Assembly: GCF_008973465.1 (NCBI RefSeq) | Contig: NZ_WBXN01000004.1 | Coordinates: 806,001-870,000 of the forward strand | Origin: Streptomyces sp. SS1-1 | GTDB lineage: Bacteria; Actinomycetota; Actinomycetes; Streptomycetales; Streptomycetaceae | Reading direction: 5' to 3' | DNA length: 64,000 nt | Shown: positions 17,130 through 25,376 of the stretch, piece after piece | How the letters are laid out: every line of letters starts with the position of its first letter | Numbering within the stretch: the stretch's first letter is position 1 | Position numbers and translations under genes: made by a program | The notes under the pieces: generated by a model | The model's input: the letters and a program-made list of their open reading frames with translations, nothing else | Database searches by the model: none | Told to the model about the DNA's origin: nothing

Positions 17130-17816
17130 TCAGCCGGCGGTTTCGGGTATGACCTCGGCTTGCGCTGCGGCTTCGGCTTCGAGTTCTGCCTCGGCTTCGA
17201 GTTCCGCTTCTGCTTCGAGTTCCGCTTCGGCCTCTGCCTGTGCTTCCGCTTCCGTGAGGAGAGCGGCCAGCGTGGCACGGGCGCGGGCCACGCGGGAACG
17301 GACCGTCCCGACGGGGCAGTCGCTCCGTTCGGCGGCCTCCGCGTAGGGCAGTCCGACGAGCTGCGTCATCACGAACGCCTCGCGCCGCTCCTCAGGGAGC
17401 GTGTCCAGCAGGTCGAGCAGCGCGACGCCTTCGTCGAAGCCGGGCAGACCGGCGGGCTGGGCGCGTTCGACCGCGCGCGTCCAGTCGTCGGTGTCGCAGA
17501 GCCGTGGCCGGGCGGCCGCGTACCGGTGGCTGTCGATCACCGCGCGCCGCGCGATGGCCAGCAGCCAGGTGCGCGCCGACGAGCGGCCCTCGAACCGGTG
17601 CAGGCTGCCGAGCGCCCGCAGGAACGTGTCCTGTGCCAGGTCGTCGGCGGCCTGCGGGTCGGCCGAGAGGTGGGCCACGTAGCGCACGACGTCCCGGTGC
17701 AGGGAGCGGACGAAGCGGTCGGCGGCGTCCGGGTCACCGCCACGGGCCGCGAGCGCCCACCGGGTCGTCGGCTCGTCCTGGGGCTCGCGCACGGCGGGGA
17801 GGGCGGGAGTGATCAC
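17130..17816 (-). CDS. ECF-type RNA polymerase sigma factor with Glu/Ala repeat tail
   Basis: 228 aa from GTG 17816, with AAGGA 6 nt upstream. Region 2 is about residues 28-95 (FVRSLHRDVVRYVAHL, AQDTFLRALGSLHRFEGRSSARTWLLAIARR). Region 4 is about residues 128-180 (LDTLPEERREAFVMTQLVGL, AERSDCPVGTVRSRVARAR). From about residue 186 a tail of EAEAEL hexapeptide repeats follows, unusual for an ECF sigma and encoded by an 18-bp DNA repeat. No anti-sigma gene is adjacent. Upstream (17817-18025) is a non-coding gap. Its targets might include the same-strand flavoprotein gene beginning 229 nt away. Confidence 0.88.
   Translation of the reverse strand: MITPALPAVREPQDEPTTRWALAARGGDPDAADRFVRSLHRDVVRYVAHLSADPQAADDLAQDTFLRALGSLHRFEGRSSARTWLLAIARRAVIDSHRYAAARPRLCDTDDWTRAVERAQPAGLPGFDEGVALLDLLDTLPEERREAFVMTQLVGLPYAEAAERSDCPVGTVRSRVARARATLAALLTEAEAQAEAEAELEAEAELEAEAELEAEAAAQAEVIPETAG
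17169..17223. repeat. 18-bp tandem repeat inside the ECF sigma gene
   Basis: Three close copies of an 18-bp unit (CTTCGGCTTCGAGTTC core) encode EAEAEL hexapeptides in the C-terminal tail of the sigma factor. Copy number can change by slippage without breaking the frame. Confidence 0.7.
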
Positions 17817-18025
17817 CTGAGTCCTTCTCGGGTATGCCGGACTCCGGCACGGCAGGGACGCCAGGTGGGTACGCCGGCCGTGCACGCCACGTCGTCGGGC
17901 GTGCGGCACCGGAGCTGTCCGGGGGGCGGGGCACGGCCGTACGGAGGTACGACCGTGTGCCCGAGGCGCGGACCGCGATCCTCTCTGTGGCGATCGGACG
18001 GGGCTGCCTCGGGGAACCGGCTGTC

Positions 18026-18784
18026 TCAGACGACAGCGGGCCCCGCGGGAGGCCCCCGAGAGGTGAGGGAGTGGACGAGCGGCAGCAGCCGCGGCGCCCG
18101 GTCGGAGCGAGGTCGGCGCGGCCGGGGGCGAGGGCGGGCCGGCGGGGCGGGGAGGAAGAGGACCACCCACAGCGGTGCGGCCAGCCAGCCGGCGACGGCC
18201 CGCAGGATGCGGAAGGCGGCGCGCTCGCCGTGTCCCAGCCACAGGCCGCACAGCAGAGCGGCGAGGGTGTGTGCGGCGAACATGCCGAGCGACGCGTCAC
18301 CGCCCATGGCATGAGGCATGCCGTGACTCATGCCTTGGCCCATGTCGTGAGTCATGTCGTGGCCCATGGACATGGGGTGGTGCATGCCTGTGTGGGCCGC
18401 GCCCACGTCGGCGAAGGACATGTGGTCCCGCGCCATGGGGTGCGCGGCCATGTGGTCCCCCGCCATGGAGTGCCGGGCCATGTGGTCCCCCACCATGGGG
18501 TGCCCGGCCATGTGGTCACCCACCGCGGGGCCACCCCCCACGGCCTCGAACACCGCGTGCAGCCCGCCCTGGGCCACGACCACGACCGACACGACGAGCG
18601 GCAGTCCCCGCTCCCGGCCGGCGAGGCACCAGCCCGCGCCCCAGGTCGCCAGCGCGCCGGCGACGAGCGTCCACCAGGGCACGGCGGCACCGGACATCAG
18701 GGTGTGACCGAGGGCGGCGAGCAGCACGCAGACGGACGCGAACACCGCGGCCCGTATCGCGCGCACGCCCCACCCAGCAGTCAT
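18026..18784 (-). CDS. Membrane protein with Met/His-rich loop, possible copper-binding protein
   Basis: 252 aa from ATG 18784, which has GAGG and AGGG sites upstream; other in-frame ATGs lie at 18796 and 18847. Hydrophobic segments lie near residues 10-30, 36-55, 61-80, 166-182 and 195-212. Between helices 3 and 4, residues 89-160 hold 14 His and 15 Met, built on a 10-residue repeat GDHMAxHPMx (three copies, 89-118) followed by HHPMSMGHDMTHDM. Met/His clusters of this kind bind Cu(I)/Cu(II) or Ag in other proteins. The tail after residue 213 is Arg/Pro rich. I do not recognise the family. The DUF998 gene lies 100 nt upstream on the same strand. Confidence 0.7.
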   Translation of the reverse strand: MTAGWGVRAIRAAVFASVCVLLAALGHTLMSGAAVPWWTLVAGALATWGAGWCLAGRERGLPLVVSVVVVAQGGLHAVFEAVGGGPAVGDHMAGHPMVGDHMARHSMAGDHMAAHPMARDHMSFADVGAAHTGMHHPMSMGHDMTHDMGQGMSHGMPHAMGGDASLGMFAAHTLAALLCGLWLGHGERAAFRILRAVAGWLAAPLWVVLFLPAPPARPRPRPRRPRSDRAPRLLPLVHSLTSRGPPAGPAVV

Positions 18785-18883
18785 GACGGCCCTCATCCTC
18801 GCATCCGGGGCCCGCTCGTCGGGGGTGGATACGTGGGGCACCCCCACCGCGCACTCACGCCATGGCGGGTGAGACGGGACACA

Positions 18884-19504
18884 TCACTGGGTGGCGGGTT
18901 GCCGGTGCCGGTGCAACAGGCAGGAGGCGACGACGATGAGCGGCCAGACGGACTGAATGGCCGTCACCAGGCGCTCGGCCACCCCGGCGGCACCGTCGTG
19001 CTCCATCTCGATCATGAACCAGGCGGCGCTGCCCAGCATCAGGGCGGTCGCGGTGAACGAGGGGACGAGGCGCAGTGCCCAGGGGGCCGTCGCGCTGCGG
19101 TCGGCGGCCAGGACCGGCCATACCGCGAGGAACGCGAACCCCACGCCGGCGACCGTGCCATGGCTGAGGGAGCCGCCGCTCTCCGGCGGTGGCAGCATCG
19201 CCACCACGATCGCCGTGATGCCGCCGGCGCCGAGGGCGAGCCGTCCGGGGAGGGCCGCGGGGCGCAGTCCCAGGGCGGTGCAGAGGTGACAGAGACCGAG
19301 GGCGGCGAGCGCCGAGGTCATCACCCAGAACCCCCGGGTCCCGTAGGCCGCCAGGACGCTGATGGTCTGGGTGACCGGGTCGTATGCGGGCCCTTCGAGG
19401 TGCGCCGCGATCAGCCAGCCGCCGATCAGCACGACGGGCGCGGATCCCGACGAGAGTAGAGCCCACCTAGGCACAAGTCGCATCAAACTACCGTAAAACG
19501 ACAT
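18884..19504 (-). CDS. DUF998-family multipass membrane protein
   Basis: 206 aa if started at ATG 19504; the start is uncertain, and an ATG eight codons later (MRLVPRW) is equally possible. Six or seven hydrophobic helices are visible. The conserved DUF998 part is YDPVTQTISVLAAYGTRGFWVMT near residues 38-62, followed by GHTVAG-like SHGTVAGVGFAFLAVW. The function of the family is unknown. Same strand as, and just upstream of, the Met/His-rich protein gene. Confidence 0.75.
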   Translation of the reverse strand: MSFYGSLMRLVPRWALLSSGSAPVVLIGGWLIAAHLEGPAYDPVTQTISVLAAYGTRGFWVMTSALAALGLCHLCTALGLRPAALPGRLALGAGGITAIVVAMLPPPESGGSLSHGTVAGVGFAFLAVWPVLAADRSATAPWALRLVPSFTATALMLGSAAWFMIEMEHDGAAGVAERLVTAIQSVWPLIVVASCLLHRHRQPATQ

Positions 19505-19636
19505 GTTCGCCTGTTTCGCGCCGTACACGCGGAGGGCCGACCGTCGGCGCGCGCGACGCGGCTCAGTTGCCTTTCGGCCGGCCGTTGTCATTCGGTCGCC
19601 CGTTGTCCTCGGTGGTGAGTTGTTCTTCGGTCGCCC

Positions 19637-20038
19637 TCAGTCGTCCTTGGCGGGAGGGACGACGCTGACGTGCCCCGCGGCCCCGTCCCACTCCCACAGG
19701 TTCACCGGGCCGGGCAGCCCGCGGGGGACGACGACGGCGGGGATCGGTTCGACGGTCGCGAAGGAACGTTCGGCCCCCTTCTCCGGTTCGGGAGCGCCGG
19801 CCGGGCCGCGCCACCGGCCGGCCGCCCAGGAGGTGACGGCGGTCCCGAGACCGGTGGCGGCGGAGTCCCGCCGGGTGTCCAGGCGCTGGGGGACCGCGCG
19901 GCCGTTGGCCCGCCACTCCGCGACCAGGGCGGCGTAGATCGACGGGCGGCCACCGGATGTGCCGGTGGGCGGTACGACGTACGACAGGGGCGCGGAATCG
20001 TTGCCCAGGACACGCCGCGCCGTGTCTCTGTAGTCCAT
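19637..20038 (-). CDS. Hypothetical protein, 133 aa
   Basis: ATG 20038 to 19637, with the strong G/C third-position preference of a real Streptomyces gene, although no clear ribosome site precedes it. The protein begins MDYRDTARRVLGNDSAPLSYVVPP, contains PSIYAALVAEWRANGRAVP, and ends with VNLWEWDGAAGHVSVVPPAKDD (read in parts). No membrane segment, signal peptide or known motif is visible. Neighbours give no clue. Confidence 0.6.
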   Translation of the reverse strand: MDYRDTARRVLGNDSAPLSYVVPPTGTSGGRPSIYAALVAEWRANGRAVPQRLDTRRDSAATGLGTAVTSWAAGRWRGPAGAPEPEKGAERSFATVEPIPAVVVPRGLPGPVNLWEWDGAAGHVSVVPPAKDD

Positions 20039-20326
20039 GCCAGAGCAAACGCTTCGGCGTGCGCCGGTGGTACGCGGAAAGTCACCGCGACCACTCGGTC
20101 GGGTGAGTCCGTCGCCCGTATGGCCCACAGGGATCAAGCCATCGGGGTGCGCGGGACGGTACGGCGCCGGGCGCGCACGGCCCGGCTGGGGGCGTGCGTC
20201 CCCCCTTCTGCCTGTTTGGCGCGCGGGCGCTCGCCCCATACGGGGAATTGCGCTCCGCCGTATGGCCGCGGCACCCGTCACCCGGTCCACTGAGGCCTTC
20301 ACCGGTCACATCGGGAGGCTTGTTTC

Positions 20327-20827
20327 ATGGCACTGACGGAGTGGACGAGGTCGATGGAGTGGCTGGCCGCGGCGTCGGAGGACCCCGGCGCGTGCAAGCA
20401 CGAGTGGCAGAACGGCACCACCGGCGTCACCCTCCTCGCGGCCGGGCGCTTCTGGGACGTGCTGATCGTCCCGGAGGACCTGGGGCTGCGCGTGGCGGAC
20501 CTGCTGGACGAGCTGCCGCTGCTCGACCGCGGGCCGTGCCTGCTGGACACCCGGCGCCGCCGGGTGGGCTTCCTGCTGCCGCCGGAGCCGCGGACGGTGT
20601 GGGTCGGCACCGGTGTGCGCCTGCTCGGGGCGGGCACGTGGGTCGCCGTTCCCGCCCCGCACTGCCGCTGGGGCGCGCTGCGCTGGCTGATCCCGCCGGA
20701 CGGCACCGGCACGCTGAACATCCCGGAGGTCATGGAGGTGGCCCTGGAACGCTGCGCGGGCGAGCTGTCCCGCCTCCAGGGCCGTGGCGTGCCGGCCGCA
20801 CGGGACAGGCGTACGGCCCTGCTGTGA
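20327..20827 (+). CDS. Small protein resembling Streptomyces prim-pol N-terminal-like proteins
   Basis: 166 aa from ATG 20327, with GGGAGG 8 nt upstream. It starts with WTRSMEWLAAASEDPGACKHEW and includes AAGRFWDVLIVPEDLGLRVADLLDE and VGFLLPP, an arrangement seen in short Streptomyces proteins annotated as bifunctional DNA primase/polymerase-like. The catalytic acidic motif of true prim-pols is not evident, so an enzymatic role is doubtful. It is convergent with yjbQ, ending 20 nt away. Confidence 0.6.
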   Translation: MALTEWTRSMEWLAAASEDPGACKHEWQNGTTGVTLLAAGRFWDVLIVPEDLGLRVADLLDELPLLDRGPCLLDTRRRRVGFLLPPEPRTVWVGTGVRLLGAGTWVAVPAPHCRWGALRWLIPPDGTGTLNIPEVMEVALERCAGELSRLQGRGVPAARDRRTALL

Positions 20828-20846
20828 CCGGCGACCGGTCGCGGGG

Positions 20847-21269
20847 TCAGCCCAGGAAGCTGAGCCGGACCTGCCGGTTCGGGTTGTCACGGTTGGTGTC
20901 GACCAGGCACACGGACTGCCAGGTGCCGAGTTCGAGCCGTCCGCCGACCACCGGCAGCGTCGCGTGGGGCGGCACGATCGCGGGGAGGACGTGGTCGCGG
21001 CCGTGGCCGGGGCTGCCGTGACGGTGCTGCCAGCGGTCGTCGGCGGGCAGCAGGGAGTGGAGGGCGGCGAGGAGGTCGTCGTCGCTGCCGGCGCCGGTCT
21101 CGATGATCGCGATACCGGCCGTCGCGTGCGGCACGAACACGTTCAGCAGGCCGTCGCGGCTCCCGGCCGCCTCCCGCAGGAAGGACTCGCAGTCGCGGGT
21201 GAGGTCCACGACCCGTTCCGAGGAACCGGTGGCGACGTTCAGGACTCGGGTGGTGAAGGCGTCTGACAT
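20847..21269 (-). CDS. YjbQ family protein (secondary thiamine-phosphate synthase-like)
   Basis: 140 aa from ATG 21269, with GAGG 9 nt upstream; an ATG at 21278 is possible. Family blocks are NVFVPHATAGIAIIE, WQHRHGSPGHGRDHVLPAI, VPPHATLPVVGGRLELGTWQ and VCLVDTNR. The conserved histidines cluster as in the trimeric YjbQ fold. Some homologues show weak thiamine-phosphate synthase activity; the physiological role is uncertain. It is divergent from the flavin oxidoreductase gene with 60 nt between starts. Confidence 0.9.
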   Translation of the reverse strand: MSDAFTTRVLNVATGSSERVVDLTRDCESFLREAAGSRDGLLNVFVPHATAGIAIIETGAGSDDDLLAALHSLLPADDRWQHRHGSPGHGRDHVLPAIVPPHATLPVVGGRLELGTWQSVCLVDTNRDNPNRQVRLSFLG

Positions 21270-21329
21270 GCCGTCCATCCTCGCGCATCGCACGGGAAGA
21301 TCCGCGCCCGTCGGGCCGTTGGTGGGGAT

Positions 21330-22424
21330 GTGAACAGCATCGAGGCGGTCGGGACGGTCGAGACGGTCGACGTGGTGGTCATCGGCGCGGGGCAGGCGGG
21401 TCTGTCGAGCGCGTACCACCTGCGGCGCACGGGGTTCGAGCCCGGGCATGACTTCGTGGTGCTCGACCACTCCCCCGGCCCCGGCGGCGCGTGGCAGTTC
21501 CGCTGGCCCTCACTGACGTACGGCAGGGTGCACGGGATGCACGCGCTGCCGGGCATGGAACTGACCGGCGCCGATCCCGAGCGACCGTCGTCGGAGGTGA
21601 TCTCCGAGTACTTCGCGGACTACGAGCGGACGTTCGACCTGCGGGTCCGGCGCCCGGTGGAGGTGCGGGCGGTGCGGGAGGGCCCGGACGGCCGGCTGCT
21701 CGTGGAGAGCTCGGCCGGCACCTGGGCGACGCGGGCGCTGATCAACGCGACCGGCACCTGGGACCGTCCGTTCTGGCCGCGCTACCCCGGCCAGGAGACC
21801 TTCCGGGGACGGCAGTTGCACACCGCGCAGTACCCGGGGCCCGAGGCGTTCGCGGGGCTGCGGGTCGTGGTGGTCGGCGGCGGCGCGTCGGGGACCCAGC
21901 ATCTGATGGAGCTCGCGCCCTACGCGGCTGCCACGACCTGGGTGACCCGGCGTCCGCCGGTGTTCCGGGAGGGGCCCTTCACCGAGGACCTGGGCCGGGC
22001 GGCCGTCGCGCTCGTCGAGGAACGGGTCCGGCAGGGGCTGCCGCCCAAGAGTGTGGTCTCCGTGACCGGGCTGCCGCTGACCGAGCCGGTGCGGCAGGCG
22101 ATCGCCGACGGCGTCCTGGACCGGCAGCCGATGTTCGACCGGATCGTTCCGGACGGCGTGGAGTGGAAGGACGGGCGGCACGTCGAGGCGGACGTCATCC
22201 TGTGGGCGACCGGGTTCCGGGCCGCCATCGACCATCTGGCGCCGCTGCGGCTGCGTGAGCCGGGCGGTGGCATCCGGGTGGAGGGGACGCGCGCGGTCGC
22301 CGACCCCCGTGTCCATCTGGTCGGCTACGGGCCGTCCGCAAGCACCATCGGCGCCAACCGCGCGGGCCGTGCGGCGGTCCGGGACATCAGGCGTCTGCTG
22401 TCCGACGAGCCGGTCGCGGCGTGA
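21330..22424 (+). CDS. FAD/NAD(P)-dependent oxidoreductase (flavin monooxygenase-like)
   Basis: 364 aa from GTG 21330. The FAD dinucleotide fold is VVVIGAGQAGLSSAYHLRR near residue 17. A second Rossmann motif VVVVGGGASGTQHLMEL near residue 180 binds NAD(P)H. DVILWATGFRAAIDHL (about 290) is the ATG motif of class B flavin monooxygenases, and VHLVGYGPSASTIGANRAG ends the FAD domain. The strict FxGxxxHxxxY/W monooxygenase fingerprint is not complete (FRGRQLHTAQYPG), so it may be an oxidase or monooxygenase. Substrate unknown. It is convergent with the MltG-like gene. Confidence 0.85.
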   Translation: MNSIEAVGTVETVDVVVIGAGQAGLSSAYHLRRTGFEPGHDFVVLDHSPGPGGAWQFRWPSLTYGRVHGMHALPGMELTGADPERPSSEVISEYFADYERTFDLRVRRPVEVRAVREGPDGRLLVESSAGTWATRALINATGTWDRPFWPRYPGQETFRGRQLHTAQYPGPEAFAGLRVVVVGGGASGTQHLMELAPYAAATTWVTRRPPVFREGPFTEDLGRAAVALVEERVRQGLPPKSVVSVTGLPLTEPVRQAIADGVLDRQPMFDRIVPDGVEWKDGRHVEADVILWATGFRAAIDHLAPLRLREPGGGIRVEGTRAVADPRVHLVGYGPSASTIGANRAGRAAVRDIRRLLSDEPVAA

Positions 22425-22440
22425 CGCATCGCGCGGATGG

Positions 22441-23292
22441 TCACCGGGCCGCCGGGGGACTGGCCTTCCGCGCCGCGTTCGCCTCGGCCACGTTGCGCTG
22501 GTGTTCGGCGTAGTCGGCCGTGAAGCGGGTGTCGCCGGGCTTGACGGTGACGAAGTACAGCCAGTCGCCGGCGGCCGGGTTGACGGCGGCGCGCATGGCG
22601 TCGGCCCCCGGGCTGGCGATCGGCGTCGGCGGCAGGCCCATGCGCTGGTACGAGTTGTACGGGCTCTCGATCCGGGTGTCCGCCTGGCTCGGGGCGCCGG
22701 AGGAACGGTTCAGCGCGTAGTTGACCGTGGAGTCCATCTGGAGCGGCATACCGCGCTCGAGCCGGTTGAAGACGACCCGGGCCACCTTGGCCATGTCCGC
22801 CTTGGCGGGGGCCTCGGCCTGGACGAGGCTGGCGATCGTGACCGCCTGGTAGACGTTCATGGCGTTGCGCTGGGCCCCGGCGGCGATCGGTGCTCCGCTG
22901 AACTTCTGGCCGGCCTTGGTGACCATGTCGGCCAGCAGTGCTTCCGGGGTGACCCGGGTGCCGTCGCGCTCCAGCGGATACGTCGCCGGGAAGAGGTAGC
23001 CCTCGGGGTTGCCGTCGGCCTCGTTCGGCAGTTTGAGGTTCGCCTTGGCCAGGGACTTCTTGGTGCTGCCGGGCGGCAGGGCGAGGGCCTTGTCGACCGC
23101 CGCGTAGACCTGGGTGGCGCGCCAGCCCGCCGGGATCACGAGGGAGCTGGGCAGCGCCGGTTCCTCCTCGCCCGTGATCAGCAGCGGCACCGCCACGGCG
23201 GTGCCGGCCACGACGGCGCCTGCGGCGATGAGGGCGACTCGGCCCCGGCGCGTGAGTCGGATGGTGCTCCGTGACGGAGTGTTCAGATACAT
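22441..23292 (-). CDS. MltG/YceG-like endolytic transglycosylase (short paralogue)
   Basis: 283 aa. One N-terminal transmembrane anchor lies at residues 18-40 after a basic stretch. A small LysM-like part follows (VIPAGWRATQVYAAVDKALALP). The catalytic domain has EGYLFPATYPL, the active-site glutamate in ASLVQAE (E160), RVVFNRLERGMPLQMDSTVNYAL and SPYNSYQRMGLPPTPIASPG (read in parts). MltG cuts nascent glycan strands at the membrane. It is shorter than the main housekeeping MltG of Streptomyces as I recall it, so it is probably an accessory copy. It is downstream of, and on the same strand as, the ABC exporter gene (gap about 40 nt from that gene's stop). Confidence 0.88.
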   Translation of the reverse strand: MYLNTPSRSTIRLTRRGRVALIAAGAVVAGTAVAVPLLITGEEEPALPSSLVIPAGWRATQVYAAVDKALALPPGSTKKSLAKANLKLPNEADGNPEGYLFPATYPLERDGTRVTPEALLADMVTKAGQKFSGAPIAAGAQRNAMNVYQAVTIASLVQAEAPAKADMAKVARVVFNRLERGMPLQMDSTVNYALNRSSGAPSQADTRIESPYNSYQRMGLPPTPIASPGADAMRAAVNPAAGDWLYFVTVKPGDTRFTADYAEHQRNVAEANAARKASPPAAR

Positions 23293-23335
23293 GCGGGAAC
23301 GGTAACCCGCACAACGTCACAAAAGCGGCATATCG

Positions 23336-25138
23336 TCACCCCGTCGGCTCCAGTTGTGCGTCCCTGCGGACCAACGCGGCGTAGCGGCCGTCGCGCGCCA
23401 ACAGCTCCTCGTGCGTGCCGCGTTCGGCGACGTGTCCCGCGTCGAGGACCACGATCTGGTCGGCGCCCCGAATGGTCGACAGCCGGTGGGCGATGGTGAC
23501 CGTGGTGCGGTTGGCCGACAGGGCGTCGATGGCCTGCTGGACGGCTTGCTCGGTACGGGTGTCCAGGGCGCTGGTCGCCTCGTCGAGGATCAGCACCGGC
23601 GGGTCCCGCAGGATGGTGCGGGCGATGGCGAGGCGCTGCTTCTCGCCGCCGGAGAAGCGGTGTCCGCGTTCGCCGACGACGGTGTCGTAGCCGTCGGGCA
23701 GTGCGGCGATGTGGTCGTGGATCTGGGCCGCCTTCGCCGCCGCATGCAGTTCCTCGTCGGTGGCGTCGGGCTTGGCGAAGCGCAGGTTGTCGGCGACCGA
23801 GGCGTGGAAGAGGTACGTCTCCTGCGAGACGACGCCCACGGCCCGGGCGAGGGTGTCGAAGTCCAGGTCGCGTACGTCGATCCCGTCGAGGGTGACGCGG
23901 CCGCCGGTCACGTCGTACAGGCGTGGCACGAGGTGGCCCAGGGTCGACTTGCCGGCGCCGGTGGGGCCGACGACCGCGAGGCTGCTGCCGGCCGGGACGG
24001 TGACGTCGATGCCGTCGAGGATCGGGCCGCCCTTGCCGTCGTAGCGGAACTCGGCGTCCTCGAAGCGGACCTCGCCCTTGACGCGGTCCAGGTGGACGGC
24101 GTCCTCGCGCTCGGTGATGTCGATGGGGAGGTCCAGGTACTCGAAGATGCGCTGGAAGAGCGCGAGCGAGGTCTGGATCTGCACGCCGGTGGACAGCAGG
24201 CTGACGGCGGGCCGGAACAGGCCCTGCTGGAGCGAGACGAACGCGACGATCGTGCCGATGGAGACCTGCGGGCCTCCGACCTGGAGCGCCAGTCCGGCGG
24301 TCCAGTAGATGACGGCGGGCATGGCGGCCATGACGATGGTGATGACCGCCATGCGCCAGCGGCCGGCCATGCTGGAGCGCACTTCGAGGTCGACCAGCTG
24401 CTCGGACTCGTCGGAGAACGCCTTGGTCAGCGAGTCGGAACGGCCCATGGTCCGGCCGAGCAGGATGCCGCTGACGGAAAGCGACTCGGTGACGGTCGCG
24501 GCCATCGCGGCCATCTGCTTCTGCCGCTGAGTGGTGATCTTCTTGCGTTCGTTGCCGACGCGGCGGCTGATCCAGACGAAGACGGGCAGCAGGAGCAGCG
24601 AGACCACGGTGAGCCGCCAGTCGAGCGCGATCATCGCGATGATCGTGGCGACCACGCTGGTCAGGTTGGAGACCAGGGAGGTCGCGGTGGAGGTGACGGT
24701 GGCCTGCATACCGCCGATGTCGTTGGCGATGCGGGACTGGACCTCGCCGGTGCGGGTGCGCGTGAAGAAGGCGAGCGACATGCGCTGGAGGCGGCCGTAG
24801 ACGGCGGTGCGCAGGTCGTGCATGACGCGCTGGCCGACCGTGGTGGAGATCAGGGTCTGCAGGACGCCGAAGACGCTGGTGAGGACCGCGCTGAGGATCA
24901 TGCCGAGCGCCAGCAGGCTGAGCAGCCCGGTGCGGCCCTGCGGGATCGCTACGTCGAGGATCTCCTTGAGCAGGAACGGCGTGGCGACGCCGACCAGCGA
25001 CGAGGCGCCGACGAGGACGCCGACGACCGCGAGGCGGCCTCGGTACGGGCGGAAGAGCCGCAGGATGCGGCGGACCTGCCGCGGCTGCTCGGCCGTTGCG
25101 GCGGGAGGGGTCCAGGCGGGTTCACGGTCGGGATGCAA
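23336..25138 (-). CDS. ABC exporter, fused permease/ATPase half-transporter
   Basis: 600 aa from TTG 25138, which follows TAGGAG by 6 nt. Residues 25-315 are a six-helix ABC membrane domain (FRPYRGRLAVVGVLVGA; AFFTRTRTGEVQSRIAND is the coupling helix region). The ATPase has Walker A GPTGAGKST, Q-loop VVSQETYLF, signature RFSGGEKQR, Walker B VLILDEATSALD and switch IAHRLST. All motifs are intact, so a homodimer is plausible. Members export lipids, peptides or drugs. The gene is divergent from a MarR-family regulator with a palindrome between them, so it is a likely target of that regulator. Confidence 0.93.
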   Translation of the reverse strand: MHPDREPAWTPPAATAEQPRQVRRILRLFRPYRGRLAVVGVLVGASSLVGVATPFLLKEILDVAIPQGRTGLLSLLALGMILSAVLTSVFGVLQTLISTTVGQRVMHDLRTAVYGRLQRMSLAFFTRTRTGEVQSRIANDIGGMQATVTSTATSLVSNLTSVVATIIAMIALDWRLTVVSLLLLPVFVWISRRVGNERKKITTQRQKQMAAMAATVTESLSVSGILLGRTMGRSDSLTKAFSDESEQLVDLEVRSSMAGRWRMAVITIVMAAMPAVIYWTAGLALQVGGPQVSIGTIVAFVSLQQGLFRPAVSLLSTGVQIQTSLALFQRIFEYLDLPIDITEREDAVHLDRVKGEVRFEDAEFRYDGKGGPILDGIDVTVPAGSSLAVVGPTGAGKSTLGHLVPRLYDVTGGRVTLDGIDVRDLDFDTLARAVGVVSQETYLFHASVADNLRFAKPDATDEELHAAAKAAQIHDHIAALPDGYDTVVGERGHRFSGGEKQRLAIARTILRDPPVLILDEATSALDTRTEQAVQQAIDALSANRTTVTIAHRLSTIRGADQIVVLDAGHVAERGTHEELLARDGRYAALVRRDAQLEPTG

Positions 25139-25217
25139 TGGGCTCCTACGGGGGTGGGCGGGCGGAGAGCGCCGGCGGGCCGACACTGGGGCCGGGCTGA
25201 GACTTCGGCCAGGCTGT

Positions 25218-25319
25218 GGCTGCGGCTGCGGCTGCGGCTGCGGCTGCGGCTGCGGCTGCGGCTGCGGCCAGGCTGGGACTGCGGTCTGGCTGGGAGTGCG
25301 GTCTAGCTGGGACTGCCGG
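25218..25319. repeat. GGCTGC x8 microsatellite followed by three 17-bp repeats
   Basis: Eight perfect GGCTGC units fill 25218-25265. They are followed by three near-identical 17-bp units (GGCTGGGACTGCGGTCT type) at 25271-25319. Both arrays lie in the intergenic region between the ABC exporter and marR, inside what would be the exporter's 5' leader. Confidence 0.9.
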
Positions 25320-25327
25320 AGCTTAGC

Positions 25328-25352
25328 TCATTGTTACCTATGTTCACAATGA
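25328..25352. promoter_or_regulatory. Palindromic operator candidate in the marR/ABC intergenic region
   Basis: TCATTGT-N11-ACAATGA is a perfect 7-bp inverted repeat in AT-rich sequence, 24 nt upstream of the marR start and in the divergent promoter region. Its size and position suit autoregulation by the MarR protein and control of the exporter. Confidence 0.6.
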
Positions 25353-25376
25353 ACGTCGTCCTGATATTGTTCCCGC

